Source: Chitinophagaceae bacterium
Lineage (GTDB): Bacteria; Bacteroidota; Bacteroidia; Chitinophagales; Chitinophagaceae
Length of the DNA: 64,000 nucleotides
Reading direction: 5' to 3'
NCBI GenBank assembly: GCA_947447265.1
Contig: CANFKC010000027.1
Location: forward strand, 1 to 64,000
Shown piece by piece: positions 28,609 to 37,524 of the stretch. Under the pieces are notes generated by a model. That model worked only from the letters and a program-made list of their open reading frames with translations, was not told the origin of the DNA and did no database searches. The first letter of the stretch is position 1. Each line of letters opens with the position of its first letter. Position numbers and translations under genes: made by a program.

Positions 28609-29271
28609 ATGTACAAGATTAAGAGGTTGCAACACGATACATTTGTTAGAAGTAATTTACCTTATCTGCCTATGCTTTTCGAAGAAGTTAAAGCTTTTAT
28701 GCTGCACAAATTGGTAAAAGAACTACCAGAAACCCTTACTTACCACAGCATAAACCACGTTAAGGACGTTTATGAATCGGCTGAACGGCTTGCGGAAGAG
28801 GAAGGCATACCGGAATATGAAATCCGGCTGCTGCTTACGGCGGCTTTATTTCACGATTCCGGATTCACGGTAAGTCCCAAGGGCCACGAAGGGCTTGGCT
28901 GCCAGATAGCACGGTTGCACTTGCCGGACTTTGAATACACAGAAGAAGAAATAATGCGGATATGTGGTATGATAATGGCGACTATGATACCGCAAACGCC
29001 TACTAACCTGCTGGAAGAAATTATTTGCGACGCTGACCTTGACTATCTTGGCCGGTCAGACTTTCCGCGGGTGGGCAACCTGCTCTTTAAAGAGCTAAAA
29101 GACAATAATGTTGTGCAGACAGAGGAAGAATGGGACCTGCTGCAGATAAAATTCCTGACACAACACCATTATTTTACCGCGTCGGCTATCCGTACCCGGG
29201 GTCCGGTAAAAGAAATGTACCTCAATTACTTAAAGTCACTGGTAAAGAAAGATAAAAATGAAGTGGAGTGA
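28609..29271 (+). CDS. HD-domain phosphohydrolase
   Basis: HD proteins hydrolyse phosphate esters, often nucleotides or cyclic nucleotides. The motif set is YHSINHV (metal His), ALFHDSGF (HD pair), GHEGLGC and later CDADLDYLGR (final Asp). The first ATG at 28609 (MYKIKRLQHDT) was preferred over a TTG at 28582. The gene overlaps the next by 14 bp, so HD protein and YitT protein are co-translated. Substrate unknown. Confidence 0.85.
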   Translation: MYKIKRLQHDTFVRSNLPYLPMLFEEVKAFMLHKLVKELPETLTYHSINHVKDVYESAERLAEEEGIPEYEIRLLLTAALFHDSGFTVSPKGHEGLGCQIARLHLPDFEYTEEEIMRICGMIMATMIPQTPTNLLEEIICDADLDYLGRSDFPRVGNLLFKELKDNNVVQTEEEWDLLQIKFLTQHHYFTASAIRTRGPVKEMYLNYLKSLVKKDKNEVE

Positions 29272-30130
29272 GAATGTAGTCAGTGCTGTAAAGGATATTG
29301 TTTATATGGCAGCGGGCATTATTATTGCTGCGTTCGCATTGGAAAGTTTTCTGGTACCCAATAATTTCCTCGATGGTGGTGTTTCCGGGGTCTCGTTGCT
29401 GTTGCATGAGGTGTACCATCTTAATTTGAGCCTTGTACTCATACTGGTGAATATACCCTTCTTACTGCTGGGAGGCTTCCAGCTTAACTGGCCGTTTGCG
29501 TTCAAAACTTTTGCATGTATCATTATACTTGCGGTGTGTATCCAGTTCCTGCATTTCCCTATTGTGAGCCACGATAAGCTGATCGCATCGTTATTTGGCG
29601 GATTTTTCATGGGGCTTGGCGTGGGCCTGGTAATGCGTGCAGGTTGCTCGCTCGATGGGCTGGAAGTATTGGCATTGTACACCCTTAAAAAAAGTGCATT
29701 TACCATCAGCGAAATAATACTTGCCTTTAACGCCGTAATATTTGGTTTTGCAGCCTTCCATTTTGGATTAGAAATAGCATTGTACGCTATGCTCACCTAC
29801 TATGTTGCTTCGCGAACAATAGATTATGTAATTGAGGGGCTGGAAGAATATACTGGGGTGACCATTATATCTCAAAAAAGTGAAGAAATTAAACATACGC
29901 TGGTTATGAAACTCGGCCGCGGTATTACCATTTACAAGGGCGAGCGTGGCTTTATGAAAGAGAGCTACGATGTAAGCGTGGACTGCGACATCGTATTTAC
30001 CGTTATTACGCGGCTAGAAGTGCGCCGACTCAGGAATGCCGTTCATGCGATTGACCCTAAAGCCTTTGTATTTACGAATACCATTAAAGAAACCGCCGGC
30101 GGCGTGCTGAAACGCAGAAAAGAACATTAG
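29258..30130 (+). CDS. YitT-family membrane protein
   Basis: This 290-residue protein has five or so membrane segments in the N-terminal 195 residues with the family's repeated glycine signatures (FLDGGVSGVSLLL and FMGLGVGLVMRAGCSLDGLEVLAL), and a soluble C-terminal DUF2179 domain (about 205-285, with RGITIYKGERGFM and VFTVITRLEVRRLR). Function in the family is unsettled. It overlaps the HD-domain gene upstream. Confidence 0.88.
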   Translation: MKWSENVVSAVKDIVYMAAGIIIAAFALESFLVPNNFLDGGVSGVSLLLHEVYHLNLSLVLILVNIPFLLLGGFQLNWPFAFKTFACIIILAVCIQFLHFPIVSHDKLIASLFGGFFMGLGVGLVMRAGCSLDGLEVLALYTLKKSAFTISEIILAFNAVIFGFAAFHFGLEIALYAMLTYYVASRTIDYVIEGLEEYTGVTIISQKSEEIKHTLVMKLGRGITIYKGERGFMKESYDVSVDCDIVFTVITRLEVRRLRNAVHAIDPKAFVFTNTIKETAGGVLKRRKEH

Positions 30131-30132
30131 AT

Positions 30133-30356
30133 GAATGGTGAATGGTGAATGGTGAATTATAAATTGCGGGCTAATTTAGCAGTGCTTTTTAGTGCGTGTC
30201 GGCAACAAGTTAGGTTGCAACTTCATACAGGCAATTCACTTGAATCCAAAAAGTGTAACACCACAGAATGGCCGCTTCCCTAATTTATCCTAATTTTGAG
30301 ACCAACAACCTTAACTTTAAACCAATTCACAATTCACCATTCACAATTCACCATTC
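30133..30356. repeat. Inverted pair of GAATGGTGAATT-type repeats in an intergenic space
   Basis: The left arm (30133-30166) is three GAATGGT units ending in AATTATAAATTG. The right arm (30323-30356) is the near reverse complement (CAATTCACAATTCACC repeated). They flank 156 bp between the YitT and MBL genes. A -7-like TAATTTTG (30291-30298) lies inside. Confidence 0.6.
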
Positions 30357-30362
30357 GGATTC

Positions 30363-31199
30363 ATGTCTCTTTTTACAGCATCAATTAATTCAGGCAGCAA
30401 CGGCAATTGTTACTATATCGGTAACGAAAGCGAAGCCGTACTGATAGATGCAGGCATATCTTGCCGGGAAACAGAGAAACGGATGAAACAGATGGGACTG
30501 AAAATAGAAATGGTGAAGGCCGTCTTTATTTCGCACGAGCATGGCGACCATATCAGAGGCGTAGAAAGCATTGCCAGCAAGCATAAATTACCCATTTACT
30601 TTACCCCGGCTACTTTTACGCAAAGCAAGCTGCGCGTAGCGGCTGAGCAGGTGATTATATTTAAAGCCTATGAACCGGTGCAGATTGGGGGACTCTCCGT
30701 TCTTGCTTTCCCTAAGTTGCACGATGCCATTGACCCGCACAGCTTCGTAGTTTCCGGCAATGGAGTGAACATTGGCGTATTTACTGACATTGGCGCACCA
30801 TGCGAACATGTTATTAAAAATTTCAAGCACTGCCACGCTATTTTCCTGGAAGCCAACTACGATGATGTTATGCTTGAAAATGGCCGCTATCCCTACCACC
30901 TTAAACGCCGTATTATGGGCGAACACGGGCACCTATCGAACCTGCAGGCACGCGAATTATTTGCCGCGCACCGCCCCACGCACATGCAGCAGGTTTATCT
31001 TTCGCACCTATCCAAAGACAATAACGACCCGGAAGAAGCCCTCCGCGCCTTCAGCGACTGGGCGATGCAGTTGCATATTTCTGTTGCTTCCAGGTATGAG
31101 GCCGGGCCGGTATACCAGGTGACCTGTCATAGCAACTATAAAATGCCTGCTGTAGCAGTCCGTAGAAAGCAGCAGTCTGTGCAGATATCACTATTTTAA
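30363..31199 (+). CDS. Metallo-beta-lactamase-fold hydrolase, YycJ/WalJ-like
   Basis: This 278-residue MBL-fold protein has the HEHGDH metal motif (58-63), an N-terminus SINSGSNGNCYYIGN with the following LIDAGISCRE typical of the YycJ/WalJ group, and later GVFTDIGAP and GHLSN metal-binding segments. WalJ relatives are linked to cell-wall signalling and DNA metabolism in Firmicutes, but the role in Bacteroidota is not established. It precedes a T9SS cargo gene by 63 bp in the same direction. Confidence 0.85.
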   Translation: MSLFTASINSGSNGNCYYIGNESEAVLIDAGISCRETEKRMKQMGLKIEMVKAVFISHEHGDHIRGVESIASKHKLPIYFTPATFTQSKLRVAAEQVIIFKAYEPVQIGGLSVLAFPKLHDAIDPHSFVVSGNGVNIGVFTDIGAPCEHVIKNFKHCHAIFLEANYDDVMLENGRYPYHLKRRIMGEHGHLSNLQARELFAAHRPTHMQQVYLSHLSKDNNDPEEALRAFSDWAMQLHISVASRYEAGPVYQVTCHSNYKMPAVAVRRKQQSVQISLF

Positions 31200-31262
31200 C
31201 CTCAGCGGAAGGAAAAAATACATTCCATCGTCAAAATAACATTCTTAAATCCATAATAAACA

Positions 31263-32135
31263 ATGAAACAATTACTGTTAGTTACTGCACTCTTTTTTGC
31301 CGGCAGTTCTTTTGGGCAAACTATACCTAATGCAGGTTTCGAAACATGGGCTGCAAGTGGCCCGTTTAACGCACCAACAAGCTGGGCTGTAAGTCCGGGA
31401 GTCCGCCAGAGTAACCAGGCACACAGCGGCAGCTGGGCTATTCAGTGCACCGTCGATACATTTACCAATCCGTTTTCTTCTACGCTGGATACGGTTGCTG
31501 GCCTCGCTTACAGTGGCGCCATGGTTATGGGCCCGCCAACGCCAGGAGCCAACTTGCCCGGCTATGCATTTACCTCAAGACCAGACAGCCTTACCGGGTT
31601 TTATAAATACCATGCAATGGGCCCCGACACCTGCAATGTAACGGTTCTGCTCAGCAAGTGGAACAGCGCTAGCGGCACTCGTACACCCATCGCTGAGGGG
31701 AGGTTTAATTCAGCTACAAACGATTCTGTGTATCGTAGGTTCAGCACGAATTTAGTGTATTCTGATACCGCTACACCTGATACCTGTGTCATTGTAATCA
31801 ACTCCGCCAACAACGGCCCCGGCCCTAAACATATGGGCACCAGCGTTTGGGTTGATGACCTTGCCTTTGCTAACCGTAATACAACAAGCATAGGTGCACT
31901 TATAGCCAATAATAATTTCAGTGTTTACCCTAATCCGGTTGGCAATACGTTGACTATTTCTGAAGCAGGCAACTTTAAGGTTGAGCGCATGATGCTGATG
32001 AACATGCTGGGTCAGGTAGTGCTGCAAACCAACAGTAAAACTTTAAACACCGCCGAAGTTGCCAACGGTAGTTATATTTTGCAGGTAGTGGGTATTGATG
32101 GCTCCGTTACATCACAACAAGTTGTGAAACGGTAA
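31263..32135 (+). CDS. Secreted protein with type A T9SS sorting domain
   Basis: This 290-residue protein has a signal peptide (MKQLLLVTALFFAGSSFGQ), a beta-rich body of about 180 residues beginning TIPNAGFETWA (a carbohydrate-binding-like jelly-roll opening), and a C-terminal Por-type signal: FSVYPNPVGNTLTI, then NMLGQVVLQ, GSYILQV and a final basic VVKR. It is expected to be exported by T9SS and cleaved at the surface. The binding target is unknown. A strong terminator follows. Confidence 0.85.
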   Translation: MKQLLLVTALFFAGSSFGQTIPNAGFETWAASGPFNAPTSWAVSPGVRQSNQAHSGSWAIQCTVDTFTNPFSSTLDTVAGLAYSGAMVMGPPTPGANLPGYAFTSRPDSLTGFYKYHAMGPDTCNVTVLLSKWNSASGTRTPIAEGRFNSATNDSVYRRFSTNLVYSDTATPDTCVIVINSANNGPGPKHMGTSVWVDDLAFANRNTTSIGALIANNNFSVYPNPVGNTLTISEAGNFKVERMMLMNMLGQVVLQTNSKTLNTAEVANGSYILQVVGIDGSVTSQQVVKR

Positions 32136-32168
32136 AATTCCGGACAAATAATCATTTTATACCAAAAA

Positions 32169-32195
32169 GGCGATCGCGTGCGGTCGCCTTTTTTT
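32169..32195 (+). terminator. Terminator after the T9SS cargo gene
   Basis: GGCGA and TCGCC arms extended across TCGCGTGCGG (32169-32188), followed by seven T. It stands 33 bp past the stop. Confidence 0.85.
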
Positions 32196-32349
32196 ATGTT
32201 TTTTCGGGGGCTCTGATACATGTCGTTGCCGTGCGGCTTCAATCTCCAATACGTTAGTGCAGCTAAAGAAAACAGAGATGCATCATCATGCTTTTAAGAT
32301 TCGTTTGCACTGTTTTTAATGAGGTGTTAGCGGCCTAGTATTACGCAGT

Positions 32350-32535
32350 GCACCATAGGTGCTACCGCTCTGTAGAAATTTGAGATTGATAGATCACAAT
32401 GCTCCGCTGGGAGCTACCCAATCGCTGGTGTATTTAGGATACACTACTGCAATAATCCACTTCAATTGGGTAGCACCTGCGGTGCATAGAAAACGCCTGC
32501 TTTAAGTGCTACAGAGCGGTAGCTCCTAACGGAGC
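32350..32535. repeat. Group of four covarying hairpin repeats in palindromic order
   Basis: Stems GCACC/GGTGC (32350-32362), GCTCC/GGAGC (32401-32414), GCACC/GGTGC (32473-32485) and GCTCC/GGAGC (32522-32535). Copies 1 and 4 are preceded in repeat orientation by CTACAGAGCGGTA, copies 2 and 3 by ATTGGGTA. Copies 1-2 are inverted relative to 3-4. Confidence 0.75.
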
Positions 32536-32644
32536 AATTCATATAATTCCGACGGCCTTCAAAAATTTAGCGAAAATTATAGCTAATACCGTTTTGACAT
32601 TAAAATCAAACCATGTAAAATATGCTTAGCGCCTACCCTCTTAC

Positions 32645-32721
32645 TTACTTTTCTTTGTGCTGCCGCAAAGAAAAGTAACAAAAGAAAGCGGCACTTTGGG
32701 CAATCGCTCCGCTGCCCAAAG
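32645..32721 (+). repeat. Double-hairpin repeat (TTACTTTTCTTTG type)
   Basis: First stem of 15 bp with one G-U pair (32645-32659 with 32664-32678, loop CTGC), second stem of 9 bp CTTTGGGCA/TGCCCAAAG (32694-32721). This pair resembles a repeat commonly met in Bacteroidota intergenic DNA; only one copy is in the window. Confidence 0.6.
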
Positions 32722-32993
32722 AAGCCCCCCCGGCGTGGCCTGTTGAAGCATGTTACTCTAATGTCCGCGCCGGGGCGGCGTCGCGGGTGATAGACAGATC
32801 AAAGTTTCGACAGTCGTTTGGTTTCGATGTCTAACTGGCATAAGCTAAGATACATGTCGACCGAAACAAGGACTCGCAGAATTCTTGGAGGAAAGTGTTG
32901 GATACAATTCTACTCCAAAGTCCAATCGAAATAACTCCATATTGTTGCTATATTAGCAATTAAAAAACGTTACTCCAATACCTCGCTATAATT

Positions 32994-34061
32994 ATGAACA
33001 TCACAGCACACCGGCTATACAACCAGTTTATCTCCCGCGCATTTGATGGGAGCCTTAGCGAGTTGGTAGAGCATATGGGAGCTGTGCAGGCGCAAGATTA
33101 TGCTGGTTGTAAATGGGCCATTGTGTTGCGGATGCAGGGACTAAATGAGCAAGATGTAGAGCAGGCCATTAATGATGGCACTTTAGTGCGCACACATGTG
33201 TTGCGGCCCACCTGGCAACTGGTTTCGCCTAAAGACATCCGCTGGATGCTGGCATTGACCGCCCCAAGGGTTAACGCATTCAACTCATCGCAATACCGTA
33301 AACTGGAACTCGATGACACCATATTCAAGCAGAGTAATAAGATTATTGTTAAAGCACTGTCTGCAGAAAAATACCTCACACGCGCCGCAATAGAAATAGA
33401 TCTGAAAAATAAAGGCATTGCTACAAACGACATCAGGGTAACCTGCATTATGATGTATGCCGAACTTGCAGGGCTTATTTGTAACGGACCGAGACAAGGG
33501 AAGCAATTCACCTATACACTGCTTGACGACCGCATACCAACAACACATCCCCTGCAGTATGAGGAAGCGCTCGCCGAATTGACTAAACGATATCTTACGA
33601 GCCACGGCCCAGCAACGGTTCATGATTTTGCGTGGTGGTCGGGCTTAACTATTACTGATGCAAAGCGGGGTATTGAAAGCGTGAAAGAAAATTTTGTAAG
33701 CGTGTTTGTTGACGGTGCCACTTATTGGATGCCTGATGCAGAGGGCAATTTCACCGCAACAAAAAATGCAGTGTATCTGCTGCCTGCATTTGATGAATAT
33801 ACTGTTGCTTACCGCGACCGTACTACCCTGCTCGCTGCTGCACATCACGAGAAAACCGCCCTCGAAATATTGAACCCGGTCATTGTAGTTGACGGCCATG
33901 TAGCAGGCACCTGGCGAAGAACGCTTAAAAAAGAAACCGTGGAAATTGAATTAATAAAGCCATTCACAAAATTTACAGCAACGGCACTAAAAGCCATAAA
34001 CAAAGCCGCCAAAAACTATGGTGCGTTCCTGGCGGCTGAAGTGAAAATTATTATTGATTAG
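32994..34061 (+). CDS. AlkZ/YcaQ-type winged-helix protein (putative DNA glycosylase)
   Basis: This 355-residue protein belongs to the winged-helix HTH_42 group: MGAVQAQDYAG near the N-terminus, THVLRPTWQLVSPKDIRWM in the middle and a C-terminal VDGHVAGTWRR segment. In AlkZ, a DNA glycosylase that unhooks interstrand crosslinks, a Q-x-Q motif is catalytic. Here residues Gln32-Ala-Gln34 fit it, rather than the Q-x-D of YcaQ. Glycosylase activity is inferred. The stop overlaps that of the convergent msr gene. Confidence 0.8.
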   Translation: MNITAHRLYNQFISRAFDGSLSELVEHMGAVQAQDYAGCKWAIVLRMQGLNEQDVEQAINDGTLVRTHVLRPTWQLVSPKDIRWMLALTAPRVNAFNSSQYRKLELDDTIFKQSNKIIVKALSAEKYLTRAAIEIDLKNKGIATNDIRVTCIMMYAELAGLICNGPRQGKQFTYTLLDDRIPTTHPLQYEEALAELTKRYLTSHGPATVHDFAWWSGLTITDAKRGIESVKENFVSVFVDGATYWMPDAEGNFTATKNAVYLLPAFDEYTVAYRDRTTLLAAAHHEKTALEILNPVIVVDGHVAGTWRRTLKKETVEIELIKPFTKFTATALKAINKAAKNYGAFLAAEVKIIID

Positions 34062-34966
34062 AATTTTTTCTCGAAACGATGGCAATACGGTGTACCACCT
34101 CCTTTATTGTAATAGTCCTGGTGGTAACCTTCGGCCTTCCAGAATGTGGTAGCCTGCGTAATTTCGGTAGCCACTTTGTACCCTTTGTTCTTTAGCTGCG
34201 CTACAAGGTCTTCAGCCGTTTTCTTTTGCTCGGGGCTGGTATAAAAAATACCCGAACGGTATTGATTGCCCAGGTCAGGACCTTGTCCGTCTGTCTGGCC
34301 CTGGTCGTGGGTTTCAAAGAATATCTTGGCCAGTTCTTCGTAAGTAATAATGGTTGGGTCAAAGATAACTTCTACTGCCTCTGCATGCCCGGTGCGGCCT
34401 GTGCAAACCTGCTGATAAGTAGGGTTTTCAACGCTTCCGCCAATATAGCCTGACGTAGTGAGTAGAACGCCTTGCGCCTGCTTCAAAAAATACTCAGTTC
34501 CCCAAAAGCAACCGGAGGCAAAAATAGCGCGTTCCGTTTTTGGTGTTACTTCATTTACATCAGGAATGAACTTCATGGAAATAGAGTTGACGCAGTGGCG
34601 GGTATCTTTTTCGGTAAAGCCCTCGCCTGTAAATACGTGGCCCAGGTGACCACCGCAATTGGCACAAACAATTTCCACCCTGTGACCGTCTGCATCGCGA
34701 ATGCGCTTCACCGCTCCGGCAATCTCATCATCAAAGCTTGGCCAGCCACAGTGCGAATCAAATTTATCTTTAGAATGGTAAAGCGGTGCATTACACTGGC
34801 GGCATACGTAAGTACCACTCTCTTTATTGCTGGTGTATTCGCCTGTAAACGGGCGTTCTGTTCCTTTATGAATAATTACCCTTGCTTCTTCGGGCGTCAG
34901 TTCATTATAATTCATTGTAGTTTTTTTTGGCGTGTGAAAGATCCTGTTAAAGAAACTGTTTAGCAT
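34058..34966 (-). CDS. msrBA: Bifunctional methionine sulfoxide reductase, MsrB-MsrA fusion
   Basis: The fusion reduces both methionine sulfoxide epimers. The N-terminal MsrB half (about 18-135) has zinc cysteines C55/C58 (CRQC) and C101/C104 (CANC) and catalytic Cys125 in RHCVNS. The C-terminal MsrA half (about 145-302) has catalytic Cys153 in GCFWGTE and the GYIGG and YHQDY segments. No obvious signal peptide is present, although residues 1-12 are hydrophobic. A shorter start at Met18 is possible. The order MsrB first, MsrA second is the less common fusion order but is known. Confidence 0.93.
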   Translation of the reverse strand: MLNSFFNRIFHTPKKTTMNYNELTPEEARVIIHKGTERPFTGEYTSNKESGTYVCRQCNAPLYHSKDKFDSHCGWPSFDDEIAGAVKRIRDADGHRVEIVCANCGGHLGHVFTGEGFTEKDTRHCVNSISMKFIPDVNEVTPKTERAIFASGCFWGTEYFLKQAQGVLLTTSGYIGGSVENPTYQQVCTGRTGHAEAVEVIFDPTIITYEELAKIFFETHDQGQTDGQGPDLGNQYRSGIFYTSPEQKKTAEDLVAQLKNKGYKVATEITQATTFWKAEGYHQDYYNKGGGTPYCHRFEKKF

Positions 34967-35065
34967 AGGTTAAAATTACGTAGAGAATGTATAATTTGGT
35001 TTTACCGCACAGAGTATTAACAAATTGTAGGAGGGAGAGGTTGGCAGTGATACCATGAACATGTC

Positions 35066-35105
35066 AACGCAAAGTACGCAGAGGGTTCGCAAAGAAGGCG
35101 CAGAG
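35066..35105 (+). repeat. Dispersed 40-bp GCAAAG repeat, copy c
   Basis: Close to the consensus (AACGCAAAGTACGCAGAGGG then TTCGCAAAGAAGGCGCAGAG). It lies between two leftward genes. Confidence 0.75.
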
Positions 35106-35161
35106 CCGGCGAGAAGTTTAAATGGGGCCAACGCAGTCGCCGCGCCTGGGGATGCATATAA

Positions 35162-35185
35162 AAAGGCGGCCAAACAGCCGCCTTT
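35162..35185 (-). terminator. Terminator after the type B sorting-domain gene
   Basis: AAAGGCGGC/GCCGCCTTT stem around CAAACA, with T-runs on the minus strand. It is 23 bp past the stop. Confidence 0.85.
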
Positions 35186-35207
35186 CAATTTGAATTATCT
35201 GGTTTTC

Positions 35208-36962
35208 TTATCTTATCAGTGTTACATCACCACGCTTGTTTTCTATAGTGCCGTCTGGCTTTTCCAGAATGATGTGGTAGTAGTAAGTGCCAATTTCCTG
35301 TGGCTCTCCATTGTAGGTGCCATCCCAGCCCTTGGTCTTATCGGTTGTCTGGAACAACAGCTTACCCCAACGGTTATACACCCCGAATTCCAGCAGACGC
35401 TGTGTGTGCATATTCACGATCCTGAAAATATCGTTCTTTCCATCAGCATTAGGCGTGAATGAAGAAGGCACAAAATCATTTATGTTAGGGTCAACAATTA
35501 CCAATGCGGTATCTACACCACGGCAACCCCACGGATTACGTACATCTAGCGTATACTTTGTTGTTACCAACGGCGACGCAACAGGGTTATTGATGTTGGT
35601 ATTTTCCAGCGAGCCATCAAACTTATCCCATTTATAAATAAGGGGGTAAGGGCTTGTTGTTGTTGCCGTTAACTGCACCTGACCACCAAATTTAATAGTA
35701 GAGACATGCGGTGTAATAGCTATATTAAGCGGAGGTAATATTCTGATAGTGTAGGTCACAGTTTGTGAACCCGGCAGCGGACAACCATTGTCAGTATAGG
35801 TAACGTAGAAGGTATAAGTACCCGGAACCAATCCAATAGTATTCCATGTAAAAATCGCAGTTGCATCAGGAGTACCATTGTTGGTTACAATAAGGCTGCT
35901 ATTAACGGGTATACCTGCCGGCGTTATAGTAACAGAATTGGTCTTGATCTCTTGTTTAGGAACAATATTCAAACTGAAGGTTTGTGTTTCAGCGCAAATT
36001 TCAAAGTGCGTAGGGTCGTTAACCAACCCCTGCGAAGAAGTACCAAAAACACCAGTGGGCGGAGTGCGGGTGCACGGAACAACCAGGAACGTCATTTCGC
36101 GCTGGCATGCACCAATAAAAACGCCGGCCCTGTATTCCTGCACATTATATACTACCAGCGAACGCTGCAATATATTGGGGGTAAAAACTATCTGTCCGGT
36201 ATTACTGTTGAATGAGTAGGTGCCGGGATTATAAGCCAGAGGATTGCTGCCGGAATAACCACCTACATAGGTAACCGGGCCACCAGAGCCACAAGCAGCA
36301 GCATTACCATTCTGCCCATCTATCAGTGAAAATACAAGGCTGTCGCCATCAGCATCTACAGCGCCGGGGCCATAACCATTGTCATTATTCAGACAAAAGA
36401 AAGGAGTTGGCACAACAGTAAGCCTTGGGCTTGAATTATTTGCGAAAGTATTGTCCAGTGTATCTTCCACCTGTATTACAGAAGAGCCTGCAGAAATAAT
36501 ATTTGTTATGGCTGCTGCTCTACCTGAAGCCGCGGCTGTGCCGCCATTGTTGCCACCATATACAAAGCGCCAGTAGTGCGATGTATTGGGGAGCGTATAA
36601 ATGCCGCTGTAAACGAATTTCTTAATTCCAGGTGTTAGCGATGCGGGGTTAGAGCACTGCGTATGGCCAACAGAATCGGGGCAAACCGGGGTTATTTCCA
36701 CGCCATTTAAGGGGGGCTCAATAGCCAGGCTCATATTGGTAACAAAGGTATTGGCATCATAAATGCAGATAACGGGTGCAGCAGAATCCAGCGTACTAAA
36801 TGAGGAAGCAGAAGCAGGACCACAGTCACCGTAAAGTATGCAGGTTATTTTATAATCGTTGCCGGATACCCAAGTGTAATACAGATCGACACCCACAATA
36901 TGAGAGGCACGAGCCGAAACACCTATGCAACACAACAATACCGCAGTTAACAAATATTTCAT
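35208..36962 (-). CDS. Secreted protein with type B T9SS (gliding-associated C-terminal) domain
   Basis: A signal peptide starts at Met 36962 (MKYLLTAVLLCCIGVSARA); the longer frame to 37004 adds 14 unlikely residues. The roughly 580-residue mature protein contains Ig/PKD-like beta modules and ends in the CHU_C/type B sorting domain: FVPSSFTPNADGKNDIFRI, YNRWGKLLFQT, GWDGTYNG and GTYYYHI. It is expected to be secreted by T9SS and retained at or released from the surface. The N-terminal region (ASHIVGVDLYYTW) resembles a family of long Bacteroidota adhesin-like proteins. Function beyond secretion is unknown. Confidence 0.87.
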   Translation of the reverse strand: MKYLLTAVLLCCIGVSARASHIVGVDLYYTWVSGNDYKITCILYGDCGPASASSFSTLDSAAPVICIYDANTFVTNMSLAIEPPLNGVEITPVCPDSVGHTQCSNPASLTPGIKKFVYSGIYTLPNTSHYWRFVYGGNNGGTAAASGRAAAITNIISAGSSVIQVEDTLDNTFANNSSPRLTVVPTPFFCLNNDNGYGPGAVDADGDSLVFSLIDGQNGNAAACGSGGPVTYVGGYSGSNPLAYNPGTYSFNSNTGQIVFTPNILQRSLVVYNVQEYRAGVFIGACQREMTFLVVPCTRTPPTGVFGTSSQGLVNDPTHFEICAETQTFSLNIVPKQEIKTNSVTITPAGIPVNSSLIVTNNGTPDATAIFTWNTIGLVPGTYTFYVTYTDNGCPLPGSQTVTYTIRILPPLNIAITPHVSTIKFGGQVQLTATTTSPYPLIYKWDKFDGSLENTNINNPVASPLVTTKYTLDVRNPWGCRGVDTALVIVDPNINDFVPSSFTPNADGKNDIFRIVNMHTQRLLEFGVYNRWGKLLFQTTDKTKGWDGTYNGEPQEIGTYYYHIILEKPDGTIENKRGDVTLIR

Positions 36963-37140
36963 CTTATGGTAACAATTTGCGGCAAAAATAGCTTTTTTAA
37001 TCATGGAATTTTACTTTACTGCGACACTTTTCAACACTTTTTGCCCATAGAACCCATTAATTATTAGCGTGATCGCGCAGAAAAGCTGCTGGATTAACCA
37101 GAAGTTATTGGATTAACCGGGACGCGATAAACATTATCGC

Positions 37141-37524
37141 TTACAAAACCATTTGCTCAAATAACCTTTCCAGAATAGCCGTAGGGCTTTCGCACAGGCC
37201 GGGATGGACCTTAGAGCATTGCACGACGGTACTGCGAGTCGCAGTCAACCACCGGAAACGTTCGGAATGTGGTAAAAGACCTATGTTACCGCTCCCCTTT
37301 TCCCCTTTGCAAATCCTTTCGAAGGCACAGAGGTAGGTTTCTATTTCCGTTATATCCAATTTGGGTGCAAAGGCGGCCAACCGCTCCCGGTTCAGCATAT
37401 ACTTCACCTGCAGGAATTTGGGCCGCATACAAAATACGACCACACCCACATTCATAAATTCTTCGCGTTCTACCTGCGGCACTACGCGAATGATGGCATA
37501 CTCAAATAAGTGCTGCTCTGGCAT
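37141..37524 (-). CDS. DUF3037 family protein
   Basis: This 127-residue protein shows the family pattern: FEYAIIRVVPQVEREEFMNVGVVVFC, then ERLAAFAPKLD and a C-terminal RFRWLTATRSTVVQ...HPG segment. Function is unknown. The gene overlaps by 23 bp the upstream HipA-like kinase gene, a pairing seen repeatedly for this family as far as I know, so the two products probably act together. Confidence 0.82.
   Translation of the reverse strand: MPEQHLFEYAIIRVVPQVEREEFMNVGVVVFCMRPKFLQVKYMLNRERLAAFAPKLDITEIETYLCAFERICKGEKGSGNIGLLPHSERFRWLTATRSTVVQCSKVHPGLCESPTAILERLFEQMVL

Larger units (their letters stand above)
32136..32993. other. Repeat-rich gene-free stretch (858 bp)
   Basis: No gene is seen. It contains a terminator, a palindromic group of four hairpin repeats (32350-32535) and a double-hairpin repeat (32645-32721). 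The remainder (32730-32993) shows no recognisable feature. Confidence 0.7.

Noticed and set aside
30133-30356. Inverted GAATGGTGAATT arms as an insertion sequence
   Set aside because: Only 156 bp between the arms and no transposase frame; arms are simple tandem units.
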